Assembly (NCBI GenBank): GCA_035279665.1
Contig: DATEHI010000152.1
Location: 72,072 to 136,071, forward strand
Reading direction: 5' to 3'
Length of the DNA stretch: 64,000 nt
Source of the DNA: CF-13 sp035279665
GTDB taxonomy: Bacteria; Chloroflexota; Dormibacteria; CF-121
The notes below the pieces were generated by a model, which saw nothing but the letters and a program-made list of their open reading frames with translations, was not told where the DNA came from and made no database searches. The translations under genes were made by a program, and so were the position numbers. Each line of letters starts with the position of its first letter. The stretch's first letter is position 1. Positions 16,602 to 24,514 of the stretch are shown here, one piece after another.

Positions 16602-17693
16602 ATGCCCCGGTTCTGGCGACGGCGACCCACAAGCGGCGAGCACTCCCCAAGGCCTGTTCCCGTCACGCCGACCGATAGCGCCCCGGGGCGCCCAATGCTG
16701 ACCGAAATCGTCGACCATGTTGAGGAGGCCCTTCTTCTGCTGAGCGGGACTCAGGTCCGCTGGCTCAATCCAGCGGCGCGGATGATGTTCGCCGCCCATG
16801 AGCACCCGGTCGGCCGTCCGCTGGTGGAGGTTGTCCGAGACCATCGAATCGACGCGCTGGCACTTCGAGCCCACGAGTCGGGACTTGAACAGGCGGCCGA
16901 GGTTGAGCTGCCGGCGTCGGGCCGGATGTTGCAGGTCCGCGCGGTTCCCCTTGCGGACGGAGACATCGGCCTCCTTGCGCGGGATATCACACGACTCCGA
17001 TACCTGGAGACGGTTCGGCAGCAGTTCGTGGCGAATCTCTCACACGAGATCAGGACGCCCCTTGCCGGCCTCGACCTCGCGGCCCAAACGCTCTCCGCCC
17101 AGCTGCCCGCGGAGGGAGACACCCGGCTCTTTATCGACCGCATCAGCCAGGAGGCGCAGCGCCTTGCCGACATCCTTTTCAACTTGAATCAGCTCGCCGC
17201 ACTCGACGCGGAGGAGATCTCCGTGGAACAAACCCCGTTCGCGGTGGATGCCCTGCTCAGATCGCTCATTGATCGATACCAGGCAAGGGCATCGGCTGGC
17301 GGCCTGGTTCTGCGTGTCGAGACCTCGGCCGATAGTCTCACGGCGCTCGGCGACCGGGCGAAGGTGGACCAGGCGCTACAAAATATCGTCGACAATGCGC
17401 TCAAGTTCACCCGCGCGGGAGAGGTGGTCCTGACGGCCGGCTTAGCGCACGACCGGGTGGAGATCGCCATACGGGACACCGGCCCCGGGATTCCTCCTCG
17501 CGATCTTTCCCGCATCTTCGAGCGCTTCTACAAAGTCGACCGTTCGAGAGGCGGCCTGCCGGGCAGCGGCCTGGGCCTGTCGATTGCCCGTCATCTGGTT
17601 GAGCTCCAGGGGGGCACGATCGTGGCTGAGAGCAACCCTGGCGCCGGAACGGAGGTTCGGGTGCGCCTTCCTCGAGCGTTAATCTCGCCTTAA
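16602..17693 (+). CDS. phoR: Phosphate-type sensor histidine kinase
   Basis: A 363-residue sensor kinase: a PAS-like domain (about 33-130, VDHVEEALLLLSGTQVRWLN), a dimerisation domain with the phospho-accepting H148 in NLSHEIRTPLAGLD, and a complete ATPase domain (DNALKFT, DTGPGIPP, GSGLGLSIA). There is no transmembrane helix, so it must sense indirectly, as PhoR kinases do through PhoU and the Pst transporter. It precedes pstSCAB-phoU and its partner regulator is the last gene of that run. The 3' end of the gene carries the PHO-box of pstS. Confidence 0.88.
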   Translation: MPRFWRRRPTSGEHSPRPVPVTPTDSAPGRPMLTEIVDHVEEALLLLSGTQVRWLNPAARMMFAAHEHPVGRPLVEVVRDHRIDALALRAHESGLEQAAEVELPASGRMLQVRAVPLADGDIGLLARDITRLRYLETVRQQFVANLSHEIRTPLAGLDLAAQTLSAQLPAEGDTRLFIDRISQEAQRLADILFNLNQLAALDAEEISVEQTPFAVDALLRSLIDRYQARASAGGLVLRVETSADSLTALGDRAKVDQALQNIVDNALKFTRAGEVVLTAGLAHDRVEIAIRDTGPGIPPRDLSRIFERFYKVDRSRGGLPGSGLGLSIARHLVELQGGTIVAESNPGAGTEVRVRLPRALISP

Positions 17694-17699
17694 CCATCG
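17678..17699 (+). promoter_or_regulatory. PHO-box of pstS, overlapping the phoR stop codon
   Basis: Two 11-base units, GTTAATCTCGC and CTTAACCATCG, in exact 11-base register. A -10-like CATAAA follows at 17711-17716, eleven bases after the repeat, the usual spacing when a PHO-box replaces the -35 element. Confidence 0.6.
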
Positions 17700-17788
17700 G
17701 CGCTCCCGCCCATAAAGAGCGAGGGCTAGCCTCGTTGATGAGTCCAACGGGTCATGTGACCTGCTCGTCAAGGAGGAAAAACACAAAG

Positions 17789-18898
17789 ATGAGACGCGCT
17801 CCACTCGGTGCTGTAGCGGGCGCCCTCCTATTGTTTGCCGCATGCGGAGGTACCCCCACCGGCACCAATCCGTCGACTGGCGGGGCCGGAATGCCGACGC
17901 CGCCCGCCGCCCAGTTGACGGGTGCCGGCGCCACGTTCCCGCAGCCGTTCTACGATGCGGCTCGCTTTGCCTACAACAAGAAGTTCAGCCAGGTCACGGT
18001 CAACTACGGTGGCGGCGGTTCGGGCGCCGGCATCTCGCAGCTGACGAAGAAGGTTGTGGACTTCGGTGCCAGCGACGTCCCGCTGAAAGCGTCGGAGGCG
18101 GCGGCCATGGGCGGCAGCGATAAGGTTGTCCAGATCGCCAGCACGCTCGGAACGGAATCGCTCGCATACAATCTGGATGGCGTCGCGGACGGCCAGCTCA
18201 AGCTCACGCCCGACACCATTGCCGGGATCTTCCTGGGCAAGATCACGAAATGGAATGACCCGGCGCTCGCGGCCGACAACAGCGGCGTCAGTCTGCCGAA
18301 CCAGGACATCCGCGTCGTCCATCGGTCCGATGGCAGCGGCACGACCTACATCTTCACCGACTACCTCTCCAATGTCAGCGCGGATTGGAAGGCCAAGACG
18401 GGCGGTCCCGGGAAATCCATCAGCTGGCCCGTCGGCGACGGCGCGCAGGGGAACGCGGGCGTCGCTACCAGGATCACGCAGACTCCCGGCGCCATCGGCT
18501 ACGTCGAGCTCGCCTACGTCCTGCAGACCAAGATGAAGCAAGCGGCCCTGAAGAACCGGGATGGGAACTTCGTCATCCCGAGCGCCGCCGGCGCGACTGC
18601 CGCGGCCAAGGCATTTGCCGGATCGACGCCGACCAATTTTTCCATCGTCAACGCCGCCGGCAAAGACAGCGCCCCGATCAGCGGCTACAGCTGGATCATC
18701 GTCTATAAAGACCAGGCGGACAAGACCAAGGGCACGGCCCTGGTGGACTTCCTCTACTGGCTGGTCACACCCGAGGGCCAGCAGTACGCCGTCAATCTGC
18801 ACTACGCCGCCCTGCCCAGCGATATGGTGTCGTTCGATACTTCGGCGCTGAAGACCGTCACGTCGGGAGGAAGCGCCCTCCTCAGCGTTTCTTCCTAA
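17789..18898 (+). CDS. pstS: Phosphate ABC transporter substrate-binding lipoprotein
   Basis: A 369-residue high-affinity phosphate-binding lipoprotein attached outside the membrane. The signal peptide ends in a lipobox (LFAAC), followed by a Gly/Pro/Thr-rich linker and the PstS fold: GAGATFPQPFYDAARFAYNK, the phosphate-binding GSGAGISQ, FGASDVPL and HRSDGSGTTYIF. Start ATG 17789 has AAGGAGG twelve bases upstream; a longer frame from 17735 is unlikely because it would bury the signal peptide. Probably induced by phosphate starvation through the PHO-box before it. Confidence 0.95.
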   Translation: MRRAPLGAVAGALLLFAACGGTPTGTNPSTGGAGMPTPPAAQLTGAGATFPQPFYDAARFAYNKKFSQVTVNYGGGGSGAGISQLTKKVVDFGASDVPLKASEAAAMGGSDKVVQIASTLGTESLAYNLDGVADGQLKLTPDTIAGIFLGKITKWNDPALAADNSGVSLPNQDIRVVHRSDGSGTTYIFTDYLSNVSADWKAKTGGPGKSISWPVGDGAQGNAGVATRITQTPGAIGYVELAYVLQTKMKQAALKNRDGNFVIPSAAGATAAAKAFAGSTPTNFSIVNAAGKDSAPISGYSWIIVYKDQADKTKGTALVDFLYWLVTPEGQQYAVNLHYAALPSDMVSFDTSALKTVTSGGSALLSVSS

Positions 18899-18905
18899 CG
18901 ACCGA

Positions 18906-19889
18906 ATGAGCACGGGGACCGCCGAGCGGGTCGCCCCACCGCCGCTGGTCGGCACGAGCCGCCGGCGGCGGTTCATTTCCGGCGACCGCGTCTTCGAGGT
19001 GATTGCCTACGGCGCGGCTGGCCTCATCCTGCTCATCGCCGTCGTTTTCGTCATTTCCCTCTTCATCCCCGCTCTCCCGGCCATCACCAAATTCGGGCTC
19101 GCCTTCTTTATCAGCCGAACCTGGGATCCGGTGCGAACCCAGTTCGGCGCCCTGCCCGCGATCTATGGCACGCTGGTCACCTCGGCGATCGCGTTGGTGA
19201 TCGCCTTCCCGATCGGTCTGGGCGCCGCGCTCTTTCTGGCCGAGGACGCCCGTCTGCGCTTCCTCCGCGGCCCGCTGTCCTTCGCGATCGAGCTGCTGGC
19301 GGGCATCCCCAGCGTTGTCATCGGCTTGTGGGCGTTCTTCGTTCTCACGCCGTTGATGCGTGACAACGTGGATCCATTTCTCAACCACACGCTCGGCTTT
19401 CTCCCGTTTTTCCAGGGTACTGCCAGCGGCTACGGGTTCCTCACGGCCGGCGTTGTGCTCGCCATCATGGTGCTCCCGATCATGATCGCGCTCTCCCGCG
19501 ACGTCATCCGGGCCGTCCCGCGGGGGCTCCGGGAGGCCAGCCTGGCCCTGGGCGCGACCAACGCCGAAACGATCTGGGCGGTGATCCTGCCGTACGCGCG
19601 GGTGGGGATCACCGGGGCGGTCCTACTGTCCCTGGGTCGTGCCCTCGGTGAAACCATCGCGGTCACCATGGTGATCGGCAACCGGCCCCAGATCAGTACC
19701 TCCCTGTTCGCCTCGGGGTACACCCTGCCGAGCGTAATTGCCAACGAATTCACGGAAGCGGTTGGCGATGTGTATCTCGGGTCACTCTTTTATCTCGGCG
19801 TAGTCCTGGTCCTGATCACGATCGCCGTCAACGTGGTGGCCCGATTGTTGGTCTGGCGGTTCGCCGGGTCGGAGACCACCGCGCCATGA
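18906..19889 (+). CDS. pstC: Phosphate ABC transporter permease PstC
   Basis: A 327-residue membrane permease of the Pst system with six predicted helices after an N-terminal cytoplasmic tail. The EAA loop that contacts the ATPase is visible (RGLREASLALGATNAETIWAV region), as is the GRALGETIAVTMVIGN segment typical of PstC. Lies seven bases after pstS and overlaps pstA by four bases (ATGA), so it is translated with it. Confidence 0.95.
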   Translation: MSTGTAERVAPPPLVGTSRRRRFISGDRVFEVIAYGAAGLILLIAVVFVISLFIPALPAITKFGLAFFISRTWDPVRTQFGALPAIYGTLVTSAIALVIAFPIGLGAALFLAEDARLRFLRGPLSFAIELLAGIPSVVIGLWAFFVLTPLMRDNVDPFLNHTLGFLPFFQGTASGYGFLTAGVVLAIMVLPIMIALSRDVIRAVPRGLREASLALGATNAETIWAVILPYARVGITGAVLLSLGRALGETIAVTMVIGNRPQISTSLFASGYTLPSVIANEFTEAVGDVYLGSLFYLGVVLVLITIAVNVVARLLVWRFAGSETTAP

Positions 19890-20725
19890 GCCATCCGTTG
19901 ATCCGTACCCTGGTCGATCGGCTTGTCGGCGGACTCGTGGTGCTATGCGTCAGCGTAGCCGCCATCCCAGCCCTGGTCCTGTTTCTTTTCGTCCTGATCA
20001 ACGGTCTACCGGGGCTGCTGACACCCGGCTTCTTCACCGATCCGCCCTACCCGCAGGGCGTTCCTGGTGGCGGGGTCGCCAATGCCATCATCGGCACCCT
20101 CGAGATCGTCGGGATCGGCTCGCTGCTGGCAGTCCCCGTCGGCGCCCTGATCGGTATCTTCCTCTCCGAGTACGGGCGCAACCGCGCCGGGAATACCGTC
20201 CGTTTCATCAGCGACGTCTTCACCGGGCTGCCGTCGATTGCCTTCGGGATCTTCGGCTACACGGTCGTCGTGCTGACCACCCATCATTTTTCGGCGCTGT
20301 CGGCGTCGATCGCGCTGGCGGTGCTCATGTTGCCGGTGATCCTTCGGGCCACGGAGACTGCCCTTGTGCTCGTCCCTAATTCCCTCCGCGAGGCGGGCCT
20401 GGCTCTCGGAGCGCCCCGCTGGCGGGTGACCCTCGAGATCGTCGTGCCGGCAGCCCTTGGTGGGATCGTCACCGGAGCCCTGCTGGCGATGGCGCGCGCC
20501 GCCGGAGAGACCGCGCCACTCCTCTTCACGGCGTTCGGCAACGACATCATCCAGACGAACCCCCTGCAGCCGATGGGCGCGCTGTCGCTCACCATCTTCA
20601 GGAATGCGCTCGTCCCCTACCCCAACCTGCAGCAGCAGGCCTGGGGTGCCGCGCTGCTTCTCGTCGCTCTCGTCGCCGCCACCAACATCCTGGCCCGGAT
20701 CTACGTCCGCCGGATTCAGCGCTGA
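19886..20725 (+). CDS. pstA: Phosphate ABC transporter permease PstA
   Basis: A 279-residue partner permease of PstC with six helices. The coupling loop PNSLREAGLALGAPRW and the ARAAGETAPLLFTAFGN segment are characteristic of PstA. Start overlaps the pstC stop; pstB follows after 18 bases. Confidence 0.95.
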   Translation: MSHPLIRTLVDRLVGGLVVLCVSVAAIPALVLFLFVLINGLPGLLTPGFFTDPPYPQGVPGGGVANAIIGTLEIVGIGSLLAVPVGALIGIFLSEYGRNRAGNTVRFISDVFTGLPSIAFGIFGYTVVVLTTHHFSALSASIALAVLMLPVILRATETALVLVPNSLREAGLALGAPRWRVTLEIVVPAALGGIVTGALLAMARAAGETAPLLFTAFGNDIIQTNPLQPMGALSLTIFRNALVPYPNLQQQAWGAALLLVALVAATNILARIYVRRIQR

Positions 20726-20743
20726 GGCCCGCCAGTTGGGAGA

Positions 20744-21571
20744 ATGATCGCAGCCGCAACCATGCAAACTGAAGTCGCGCCGCCCCCTGTGCAGGATAGC
20801 GACGCCGAGATCAAGCTCGACGCCCGCCACGTCAACTTCTGGTATGGCGATTTCCAGGCGCTCGATCAGGCGTCGCTGGCGGTCCAGGCGCGCAAGATCA
20901 CGGCGCTGATCGGCCCCTCCGGTTGCGGCAAGACGACCTTCCTGCGCGTCTTCAACCGCATGCATGACCTGGTCCCCGGCGCCCGGGCCACCGGAGAGGT
21001 ACTTCTTGATGGCCACAACGTGCTCTCGCCGGAGACCGACGTCATCAACCTGCGTCGCCAGGTGGGCATGCTCTTCCAGCGTGCGAACCCCTTCCCGAAG
21101 TCGATCTACGACAACGTCGCCTACGGCCCACACATCCTCGGCTGGTCGAAACAGCAGACCAACCAGATCGTCGAGGAGAGCTTGAAGGACACCGGGCTGT
21201 GGGACGAGGTCAAGGACCGGCTACGCCGGTCCGCCCTCAACCTCTCGGGCGGCCAGCAACAGCGGCTTTGCCTGGCGCGCGCGCTGGCGGTCAAGCCCGA
21301 GGTGATCCTGATGGACGAGCCCGCCTCGGCGCTGGATCCGATCGCGACACTTCGTATCGAAGAACTCATGCAAGAACTCAAGAAGCGGTATACGATCGTG
21401 ATCGTGACGCACAACATGCAGCAGGCTTCTCGCGTCTCCGATTTCACGGCGTTCATGCTGATGAACCCGAAACGGGCGGGAGAGGTGATCGAGTTCGGGC
21501 CGACTGACGATATCTTCAACCGCCCCAAGGACGGCCGCACCGAGGATTACATTACCGGCCGCTTCGGGTAA
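20744..21571 (+). CDS. pstB: Phosphate ABC transporter ATPase
   Basis: A 275-residue ABC ATPase that powers phosphate import. Walker A GPSGCGKTT, Q-loop FQRANPFPKSIYDNV, signature LSGGQQQRL and Walker B VILMDEPASALD are all present, and FQ-x-NPFP-x-SI is specific for PstB. The first 20 residues are a non-conserved extension; an internal ATG six codons later is an alternative start. Confidence 0.95.
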   Translation: MIAAATMQTEVAPPPVQDSDAEIKLDARHVNFWYGDFQALDQASLAVQARKITALIGPSGCGKTTFLRVFNRMHDLVPGARATGEVLLDGHNVLSPETDVINLRRQVGMLFQRANPFPKSIYDNVAYGPHILGWSKQQTNQIVEESLKDTGLWDEVKDRLRRSALNLSGGQQQRLCLARALAVKPEVILMDEPASALDPIATLRIEELMQELKKRYTIVIVTHNMQQASRVSDFTAFMLMNPKRAGEVIEFGPTDDIFNRPKDGRTEDYITGRFG

Positions 21572-21582
21572 GGACCAGCATC

Positions 21583-22242
21583 GTGGCCACCACCCGGACT
21601 CTTTTCGATCACGAGCTTGCCGAGCTGAAGTCGGGCGTCGTCCGCATGGGCAGCATGGTCGAGCAGGCGATCGCTGAGTCGATGCGCGCCCTGGTCGATC
21701 GCAACAATGCGCTCGCCCGCGAGGTGATCGCCCGCGACCAGGAGGTCAACGAGCTCCATCGGCAACTGCGGGAGCGGGCCTTCATGATCATGGCCACCCA
21801 GCAGCCGGTGGCCCGCGACCTGCGCCTGATCGTCAGCTTTCAGCACATGGTGCTCGAGCTGGAGCGGATGGGTGACCATGCCGTCGGCATCGCACGAGCG
21901 GCTCTCCGCCTCAACGACATGCCGCAGCTCAAGCCCTACATCGACCTGCCGAAGATGGCCGAGCTCACGGAGTCGCAGGTGCACGACATCCTGGGCGCCG
22001 TCATCGAGGCCGACCAGGATCGGGCACGCCTCATCGCCGAGCGCGACGACGAGGTCGACGCGCTCTATCACAAGATCTGGGACGAGTTGGTCGGCTTCAT
22101 GGTCGAGGATCCGGCCAACGTGCAACGCGCGGCCATCTTGCTCTTCCTCGCGAAGGACTTGGAGCGGATCGCCGACCGGGTGACCAACATCGCCGAAGAC
22201 GTCGTCTTCCTGCACACGGGACGGATCGTGGAGCTCAGCTGA
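21583..22242 (+). CDS. phoU: Phosphate signalling regulator PhoU
   Basis: A 219-residue two-repeat helical protein. Each repeat carries the acidic metal-binding motif (ELERMGDHAVGIA and DLERIADRVTNIA). PhoU links the Pst transporter to PhoR and turns the response off when phosphate is sufficient. GTG start at 21583, eleven bases after pstB; phoB follows after two bases, so the sensor circuit is encoded in one run. Confidence 0.95.
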   Translation: MATTRTLFDHELAELKSGVVRMGSMVEQAIAESMRALVDRNNALAREVIARDQEVNELHRQLRERAFMIMATQQPVARDLRLIVSFQHMVLELERMGDHAVGIARAALRLNDMPQLKPYIDLPKMAELTESQVHDILGAVIEADQDRARLIAERDDEVDALYHKIWDELVGFMVEDPANVQRAAILLFLAKDLERIADRVTNIAEDVVFLHTGRIVELS

Positions 22243-22244
22243 GC

Positions 22245-22985
22245 ATGCCCAAGCGCATCCTTGTCGTCGAGGATGACGCGACCATCCGGGACACGCTGAC
22301 CTTCAACCTCAAGAAAGAGGGCTACGCTGTGACCGTCGCGCAGGACGGCGCGGACGGGGTGGCCAAGGCCCGTAGCTCGCGCCCGGACCTCATCCTGCTG
22401 GACCTGATGCTGCCCGAGCTGAACGGGCTCGAAGTGTGCCGCATCCTCCGTCAGGAGGGCAATGTACCGATCATCATGCTGACCGCCAAGGAGAGCGAAG
22501 TCGACAAGGTGATCGGGTTGCAGCTGGGCGCCGACGACTACATCACGAAGCCGTTCTCGCTACGTGAGCTGTTTGCCCGGATGACCGCGGTGCTGCGCCG
22601 CAGCGAGCAGCGCGACGTTCGTCCCGAGGTCGAGGAGGACCGGCTCGGCCGGCTGCGCATCGACCGGGCAGGACGGCGGGCAATGGTCGACGACAACGAG
22701 CTGAAGCTGACGCCCAAGGAGTGGGAATTGCTCGCCTACCTGGTGCGCCGCCCGGGCCGCGTCTTTACGCGTGAAATCCTGCTCGAGCAGGTCTGGGGCT
22801 ACAACTACCTCGGCGACCGCAAGACGGTCGACGTCCATATCCGCTGGCTGCGGGAGAAGCTAGGGCGTTTCGGGAAGCTGGGTTTCGAGATCGTCACCGT
22901 GCGCGGCGCCGGCTACCGGCTCGATCCCGTGCGCGAGCCGGCCAGCGAGGGTGAGCGCGCGACAGGAGCCGGCAGCCCCGCCTGA
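22245..22985 (+). CDS. phoB: PhoB-type response regulator
   Basis: A 246-residue OmpR/PhoB-family transcription factor. The receiver domain has the acidic pair E9/D10/D11 and phosphorylation site D53 in LLDLMLPELN, with K in TKPFS; the C-terminal winged helix contains LTPKEWELLAYLVRRPGRVF and VDVHIRWLREKLG. By position it is the partner of PhoR and the protein expected to bind the 11-base repeats before phoR and pstS. The last 15 residues are a variable tail. Confidence 0.92.
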   Translation: MPKRILVVEDDATIRDTLTFNLKKEGYAVTVAQDGADGVAKARSSRPDLILLDLMLPELNGLEVCRILRQEGNVPIIMLTAKESEVDKVIGLQLGADDYITKPFSLRELFARMTAVLRRSEQRDVRPEVEEDRLGRLRIDRAGRRAMVDDNELKLTPKEWELLAYLVRRPGRVFTREILLEQVWGYNYLGDRKTVDVHIRWLREKLGRFGKLGFEIVTVRGAGYRLDPVREPASEGERATGAGSPA

Positions 22986-23076
22986 ATCGCCGGGGAGGGA
23001 ACCAGGCCGCCACCGGCGCGGTATTGAGGGTGCACGGACGGCACCCCCTCATGGCCGCCGTCAAAGGAGGCGCCTC

Positions 23077-23604
23077 ATGCGACGTCCGCTCATCGCCCTG
23101 GCTCTACCGATCATTGCGGGCGTTTTGCTGGTTGTCGGCGCCAGGCCCGCGCTCGCCGGCGGCGGTTGCCACGGGCCGGATACGCAGGCCGCCGGCACGA
23201 CCGTCGAGCTCATCGCCATGTGCTTCACCCCGAGCATCCTGTACGTCCAGCCGGGCGATACCGTCACCTGGCGCAACCAGGACGGCATGCCCCACGTCGT
23301 CGCCGGCTCCTTCGGCAGCTGGGGCAGTCCAACCAACCTCGCGGCGGGGGCAACCACAGCCCATCGCTTCGCGACGGCGGGAATCTACGCGTACAGCTGC
23401 CCTTTGCACTACGGCATGAACGCGGTCGTGATTGTCGGCGATGGCAAGTCGACGGTGCCGCTGGCACGGAGCCAGCCGGCGGCGGCGATCACAACCGCGC
23501 CCGCTCAGCCGGGGACCGATCCCTGGCCCCTGCTGGCGCTGACGGCCGCCGTGCTCGGCGTCGGCGTGGGCTTTGGTCTCGGGCGACACCGGCGAAGCCA
23601 GTAG
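23077..23604 (+). CDS. Membrane-anchored cupredoxin
   Basis: A 175-residue exported blue copper protein. A signal peptide (to about residue 27, ending ARPALA) is followed by a plastocyanin-like domain with the type-1 ligand set H73 (MPHVV), C108, H111 and M114 (SCPLHYGM), then a Thr/Pro/Ala linker and a C-terminal transmembrane helix with a basic tail. It probably carries electrons outside the membrane; an unknown partner is needed. ATG 23077 has AAAGGAGG six bases upstream, ruling out the longer frame that overlaps phoB. Why it follows the phosphate regulon is unclear. Confidence 0.85.
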   Translation: MRRPLIALALPIIAGVLLVVGARPALAGGGCHGPDTQAAGTTVELIAMCFTPSILYVQPGDTVTWRNQDGMPHVVAGSFGSWGSPTNLAAGATTAHRFATAGIYAYSCPLHYGMNAVVIVGDGKSTVPLARSQPAAAITTAPAQPGTDPWPLLALTAAVLGVGVGFGLGRHRRSQ

Positions 23605-23608
23605 CGCT

Positions 23609-24190
23609 TCAGGCTTGCGCGGGCGTGATCCACTTCGGCACGTTGACCGGCTTGTAAGAGGCGAACCGGTCGAGGAGAGCCTCGGGGTCGTTCGCCGTCA
23701 GTACCAGCGCGCGATTTTCCGGCCGGAGGAATCCTGCGGATACGGCGCCGTCGAACAGCGCCAGCAGCGGGTTGAAGTATTCGTCCACGTCGAGCAATCC
23801 GCAGGGCTTGTGGTGTAGCCCAAGCTGTGCCCAGGTAACGACTTCGCAGAATTCCTCGAGCGTGCCATAGCCACCCGGCAACCCGATAAAACCATCCGCC
23901 AGTTCGACCATCAGCGCCTTGCGTTCGTGCATCGACCCCACCACCCGCAGGTCGCTGAGCCCGGCATGCGCGATCTCGCGCTCGAGGAGCGCCTGCGGGA
24001 TGACGCCGATGACCTCGCCGTGGTGCTGCAGCATCGCATCGGCGAGCACGCCCATCAGTCCGACCCGGGCGCCGCCATAGACGAGGCCGAATCCACGGCG
24101 CGCGAGCGCCCGAGCCAGGTCCACGGCCGCCTGGCGGAAGGCGGGTTGATTGCCCACGCTCGATCCGCAGAACACCCCGATGCGGCTCAC
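23609..24190 (-). CDS. LOG-family (TIGR00730) nucleotide phosphoribohydrolase
   Basis: A 193-residue Rossmann-fold enzyme of the LOG family, which releases the base from a nucleoside 5'-monophosphate (cytokinin riboside monophosphate in plants). The signature GGxGTxxE is present as LPGGYGTLEEF, with the conserved MHERK before it and VYGGARVGLMG near the start. GTG start at 24190. It converges with the cupredoxin gene at a four-base gap and reads away from the candidate structured RNA region. Confidence 0.88.
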   Translation of the reverse strand: MSRIGVFCGSSVGNQPAFRQAAVDLARALARRGFGLVYGGARVGLMGVLADAMLQHHGEVIGVIPQALLEREIAHAGLSDLRVVGSMHERKALMVELADGFIGLPGGYGTLEEFCEVVTWAQLGLHHKPCGLLDVDEYFNPLLALFDGAVSAGFLRPENRALVLTANDPEALLDRFASYKPVNVPKWITPAQA

Positions 24191-24514
24191 GACGCTATTC
24201 TGGTGCCCCGCGCCCTACAACTGATGGATTTGGCCCTCCTCCGAGTGCCGGATGACGTCGCGTCCCGCCGGCGATATCCTCGTCCTGCAAACCGCTCGGG
24301 TTGACCTCTCCGCCGACAACTGCGCGGACGTTCCATCGGGCAGTGTCGAATCCAAGCAGGGGACGCAAGCAGCCCGGAGCAAGTACCTGGTCGGCGGATG
24401 GTGAAGGTCGTGGCGATAAGTCGAGGAAGCAAAGTCCCCCCTCCACAACCTCGCGCGCTGCCTCACCACCGCCGGCCGTAACCCGGCCGTGACGCCGCCG
24501 CCACCCGGCCGACC
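24191..24514. other. Divergent intergenic region
   Basis: 324 bases between the LOG gene (minus) and a sensor kinase (plus). No gene is convincing. It contains the nested helices listed at 24310-24397 and a short GC hairpin (CGGCCG/CGGCCG around 24474-24489) close to the kinase start. Confidence 0.5.
24310..24397 (+). ncRNA. Candidate structured RNA or riboswitch-like leader
   Basis: Three nested helices can be drawn: P1 CCGCCGAC (24310-24317) with GTCGGCGG (24390-24397); P2 CGGGC (24337-24341) with GCCCG (24372-24376); P3 GTGTC (24343-24347) with GACGC (24362-24366, one G-T pair). Loop strings CGAATCC, GGGGAC and ACCTGGTCGGCGG resemble parts of the c-di-AMP (ydaO) aptamer, but the order and length do not fit it well. 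Orientation is not certain, since the fold is also possible on the minus strand as a leader of the LOG gene. Confidence 0.35.

Noticed and set aside
24310..24397. Assignment as c-di-AMP (ydaO) or c-di-GMP riboswitch, or tmRNA/SRP RNA
   Set aside because: Only short strings match; the two-half ydaO layout, the GEMM GCAAACC core, a tmRNA tag frame and the SRP tetraloop are all missing.
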